Of a stretch of DNA of 64,000 nucleotides, positions 62,401-64,000 are shown piece by piece. Within the stretch, counting starts at the first letter, position 1. Each line of letters starts with the position of its first letter. Source of the stretch: JAZDFC01 sp043808235 (GTDB lineage: Bacteria > Bacteroidota > Ignavibacteria > Ignavibacteriales > Melioribacteraceae); contig JAZDFC010000115.1 of the NCBI GenBank assembly GCA_043808235.1, positions 1-64,000 of the forward strand. Reading direction: 5' to 3'. Under the pieces are notes generated by a model, which made no database searches, was not told the DNA's origin, and saw only the letters and a program-made list of their open reading frames with translations. The translations under genes were made by a program, and so were the position numbers.

Positions 62401-63970
62401 TAACCAAATATATTTTGGCTTGATCCATCATAGGGGTGACTTTTGTGAGATCGTCATTGTACATTGCGTCAATCAATCTTCGTTCGAGGATGTCATCTTC
62501 ATCCCAATATGAATTAACCGATGAACCATAAAATGTGGAACCGCCGTGCTCGGCTCGTAACCATGTTTCACCAAAGCATTCAGCTAAATTAAATTGACCG
62601 GTGACGCATGCAAATGAATATACGAATGGATAAATAGTTGTATTGGTCAAACTTCTTACTTGTGCTTGTGAAAGAACCGGTCCATCAGCCCAGCTTGTTG
62701 TGCTGCCATGTCCGGAATAAATTGCGAATCTTTGGTTATCATTGAGCGCATTTATCAACTGTTGGGTAGTTGCACTATAAGTGTGGGTAAATAATTTTAA
62801 ATTTGTGTATCCATCGGGTCCAAAATGAGTATCAATTACATAATTATGTGTAGCTTCGGTTATATCCCAATTATCGGAAGAGGCCATAAAAACATTTTTT
62901 TTGGCAATGGTACCAACATAGTTTTCCATATAAATTGATTTGTTCATTGCATTTGTCAGTTCCGTTTCAGATGTAACTGAAAACCTTCCGATAAATGCAT
63001 CGGCAAAACTATCACCACCTTCCAATTGAACGTATTTTAAGTCAGTCAAAGGGTTGCCTTCACCAGAACCAGTCCATGCCGGGATGGCTGCGATATCCCC
63101 GACAAATAAAATAAAATCCGGTCTGGTTGATAGATTGTCGTACTTAGTTTGGATGAAAGTTTTAATTGCTGCAGTAGTGGTACCTGTAATAGCAGTAGTA
63201 AAAAGACTTACGTTATATCCTTTAGAGGTTTTGTGATCTACGAAAGTCTGAAGCGAAGTTTCAAACGTAGGTGCGGTAATTATCAAATAATTTAGACTTT
63301 TGTCGGTGGTTCTGTTCACATAATCGTTATCATGATTAATAAAAATGTTTTGAAGATATCTATTGAAATAATTACTTCGTTCATATGCGATATCAGCCTC
63401 ATCGCCGAGATCTAATTTAATTGAAGCGCTGTTAATAAAACTCAATTCATTGTTCAAAGGATCATATTTGAATGGATTGATTGTTACTATCATTCCGGTA
63501 GCGCCACCGATTACAAATGGTTCTGAAAGAGTAACCAGGGACTGTGAGGAATTTCCATGGGATTGATAATACTGATTATTAATTGAGAAGGGACGATCCT
63601 CAAGTGGTTTGTTCTTTTCCCACGGCATCTGCGAAGGATAAATCTTGTAATTTAGATTAATAATTTCTTCATCGCTATCAAGTACTGTAATAACCGGTAT
63701 TTGATTTTTGGCTATAACAAAGTTAAATGAAAGCTGCGGTAATTGGGGCAAACCTACATCCGGAGTAATACCCATATATTGGGAAACCAATTTAACGTAA
63801 TCTTCACCGGATACATTTATTTTTTCAAAATTGAAAGCTGGCAATTTAAAATCGATATAATAGGAATTACCTTCCTTGTGATATTTAACTCCTTCTATTT
63901 CTTTAGCAGGCAAAATAGCTGCAGTTACAATGAATAGAATGGAAAAAGAAAAATAGAAAAATCTCTTCAT
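59411..63970 (-). CDS. gingipain-like C25 cysteine peptidase with T9SS sorting domain
   Basis: A 1519-residue exported peptidase; the ATG at 63970 follows TGAGGAT, a TTG four codons upstream is rejected. Signal peptide MKRFFYFSFSILFIVTAAI. Residues ~25-225 are a gingipain-type propeptide region, ~225-555 the C25 catalytic domain with the dyad His421 ('YSGHGSTTSW') and Cys455 ('SFACVTGQFN'). A fibronectin-III-like domain follows (~560-665), then a ~330-residue module shared with the BNR giant, and a type IX sorting domain ('LEQNFPNPFNPTTKIKYAL' ... 'KKMMIMK'). Probable major secreted protease. Confidence 0.92.
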   Translation of the reverse strand: MKRFFYFSFSILFIVTAAILPAKEIEGVKYHKEGNSYYIDFKLPAFNFEKINVSGEDYVKLVSQYMGITPDVGLPQLPQLSFNFVIAKNQIPVITVLDSDEEIINLNYKIYPSQMPWEKNKPLEDRPFSINNQYYQSHGNSSQSLVTLSEPFVIGGATGMIVTINPFKYDPLNNELSFINSASIKLDLGDEADIAYERSNYFNRYLQNIFINHDNDYVNRTTDKSLNYLIITAPTFETSLQTFVDHKTSKGYNVSLFTTAITGTTTAAIKTFIQTKYDNLSTRPDFILFVGDIAAIPAWTGSGEGNPLTDLKYVQLEGGDSFADAFIGRFSVTSETELTNAMNKSIYMENYVGTIAKKNVFMASSDNWDITEATHNYVIDTHFGPDGYTNLKLFTHTYSATTQQLINALNDNQRFAIYSGHGSTTSWADGPVLSQAQVRSLTNTTIYPFVYSFACVTGQFNLAECFGETWLRAEHGGSTFYGSSVNSYWDEDDILERRLIDAMYNDDLTKVTPMMDQAKIYLVNHYGSVTQTMLRYLEMYNLMGDPSQPTIQEIPPDNTAPEAITDLAAGDATSTCLKLTWTAPYDSTIGGIVTYDIRYSSTIINNDTDFNNASQLILAGQSDAVGTAKVYICNDLNFDSDYYFAIKAADIWGNMSPISNVCTGHTWEAPEIDVTPEGVAHIFNLNEAYEDSVIVTNCSDMPSTMDYEVTYANNTFPIENFRISLVPIPKVVQEHRTKNEKENNTDGGQAIKGSGGPDTFGYSWIDSSEPNGPTFVWNDISATGTTVTFPNGTLDDGYTNAIPMGISFKYYDVLYTNIYISTNGFLSLGSLTNSYVTNSSLPNSSAPNNIIAPFWDDLEGRTQGSVKYQQVGDKFIVQFTNWQRYSSSGGTGSYSFQIVLAASGKIMFYYQNMVGTLNSATVGIENSTGTDGLQICMDASYIANNLAVKIEAEPEWFLPTAPSGTLYSGNSVAVEYQFITNDIPVGEYSIDLVINSNCPDRSSVVVPIALTVTENGAILRTVDVNSGWNLISVPTDATDMNKNILFPTAVSDAFTYNGSYLSSPVLSPGNGYWLKFDEDNTFTVTGLPHAGNIPVNAGWNIVGPFGTDVQVADITTNPASIIESDFFGYNGSYLSSAQLNVGKGYWIKVSQAGELILNTARKETVAKSQLTTKQVSDAIVNIPMIATDGISSYNINLCAGIDPSATNGIDALLGEPLLPPAAPGFDARFVCTDAFNSFESYKDYRDGGIGTTGNFMHKLNYRLEAGSTGLTLNFTLPAGVSMTITDLTNGTLINQTFKAGTGTFSNPLTSAMNGLNIILSYDGSQMPVQLTSFAATSEGSDVVLTWKTSAEINNKGFDVERKVENGVWSKVGYVEGKGTTKEETEYRYSDKVVNVSGKEIYYRLKQIDETGSVNYSEDIKVEIMPQQYVLEQNFPNPFNPTTKIKYALPFESAVKLTIYNMLGEKVAELYNNTQSAGYYEYNWNAYNFSSGIYIMSLEAKSTDGKHDNFRAIKKMMIMK

Positions 63971-64000
63971 GCTAATCCTCAATAATAGATAATAAATTTT

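Overview
The window is A+T-rich bacterial chromosome, probably from an Ignavibacteria/Chlorobi-lineage member of the Bacteroidota. Four intact secreted proteins and one broken one end in the type IX secretion (Por) sorting domain with the 'NYPNPFNP' signature. Other lineage-compatible traits are a complex I operon without nuoEFG, an isolated atpDC pair, and a four-subunit 2-oxoacid:ferredoxin oxidoreductase. Genus and species cannot be given from the sequence alone.

Layout. 1-5.3 kb (minus strand): an edge-truncated exported protein, two PqqD-like (RRE-fold) genes, an MFS transporter and an OPT-type peptide transporter, split by a small IS200/RAYT-like element with nested hairpins at both ends. 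5.7-8.6 kb: tandem paralogous outer-membrane beta-barrel candidates. 8.7-14.4 kb: proC, a membrane glycosyltransferase with TPRs, a TPR lipoprotein, a TPR gene with an in-frame stop, and a phosphoesterase. 14.7-20.9 kb: a TIGR02757 protein, a secreted propeller, pdxJ, a CPBP membrane protein, higBA and msrB. 21-29.3 kb: secreted and lipoprotein genes, then a LytS/LytTR two-component pair whose kinase is frameshifted, and a SPOR protein.

29.5-40.0 kb is the nuoABCDHIJKLMN operon. It is followed by a cassette of Rrf2 regulator, 108-residue unknown, IscA-type protein and superoxide dismutase. An IscR-like palindrome sits directly against the Rrf2 start codon. On the minus strand follow atpDC, korDABC (with a terminator-like hairpin in its leader), def-fmt, and a pair made of an M1-peptidase-like protein that has lost every zinc and catalytic residue plus a membrane protein. 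51.9-64 kb holds a giant BNR-propeller protein, a decayed SASA-family esterase, a small STAS-like protein, Tex, and a gingipain-like C25 peptidase. The giant propeller protein and the peptidase share a long C-terminal module.

Functionally the core is energy metabolism: ferredoxin-producing Kor, a complex I that may accept ferredoxin electrons, and F-type ATP synthase beta/epsilon. An Fe-S/oxidative-stress cassette lies beside it. The rest is mostly envelope and secretion. Between genes there are repeated short arrays with a strict 7-bp period but different words at each site, including two inside the nuo operon. I found no CRISPR array, rRNA or tRNA gene. The most unusual signals are the heptamer arrays, the PqqD-like/transporter locus, the zinc-less M1 homologue, the kor leader hairpin and the two-start superoxide dismutase.
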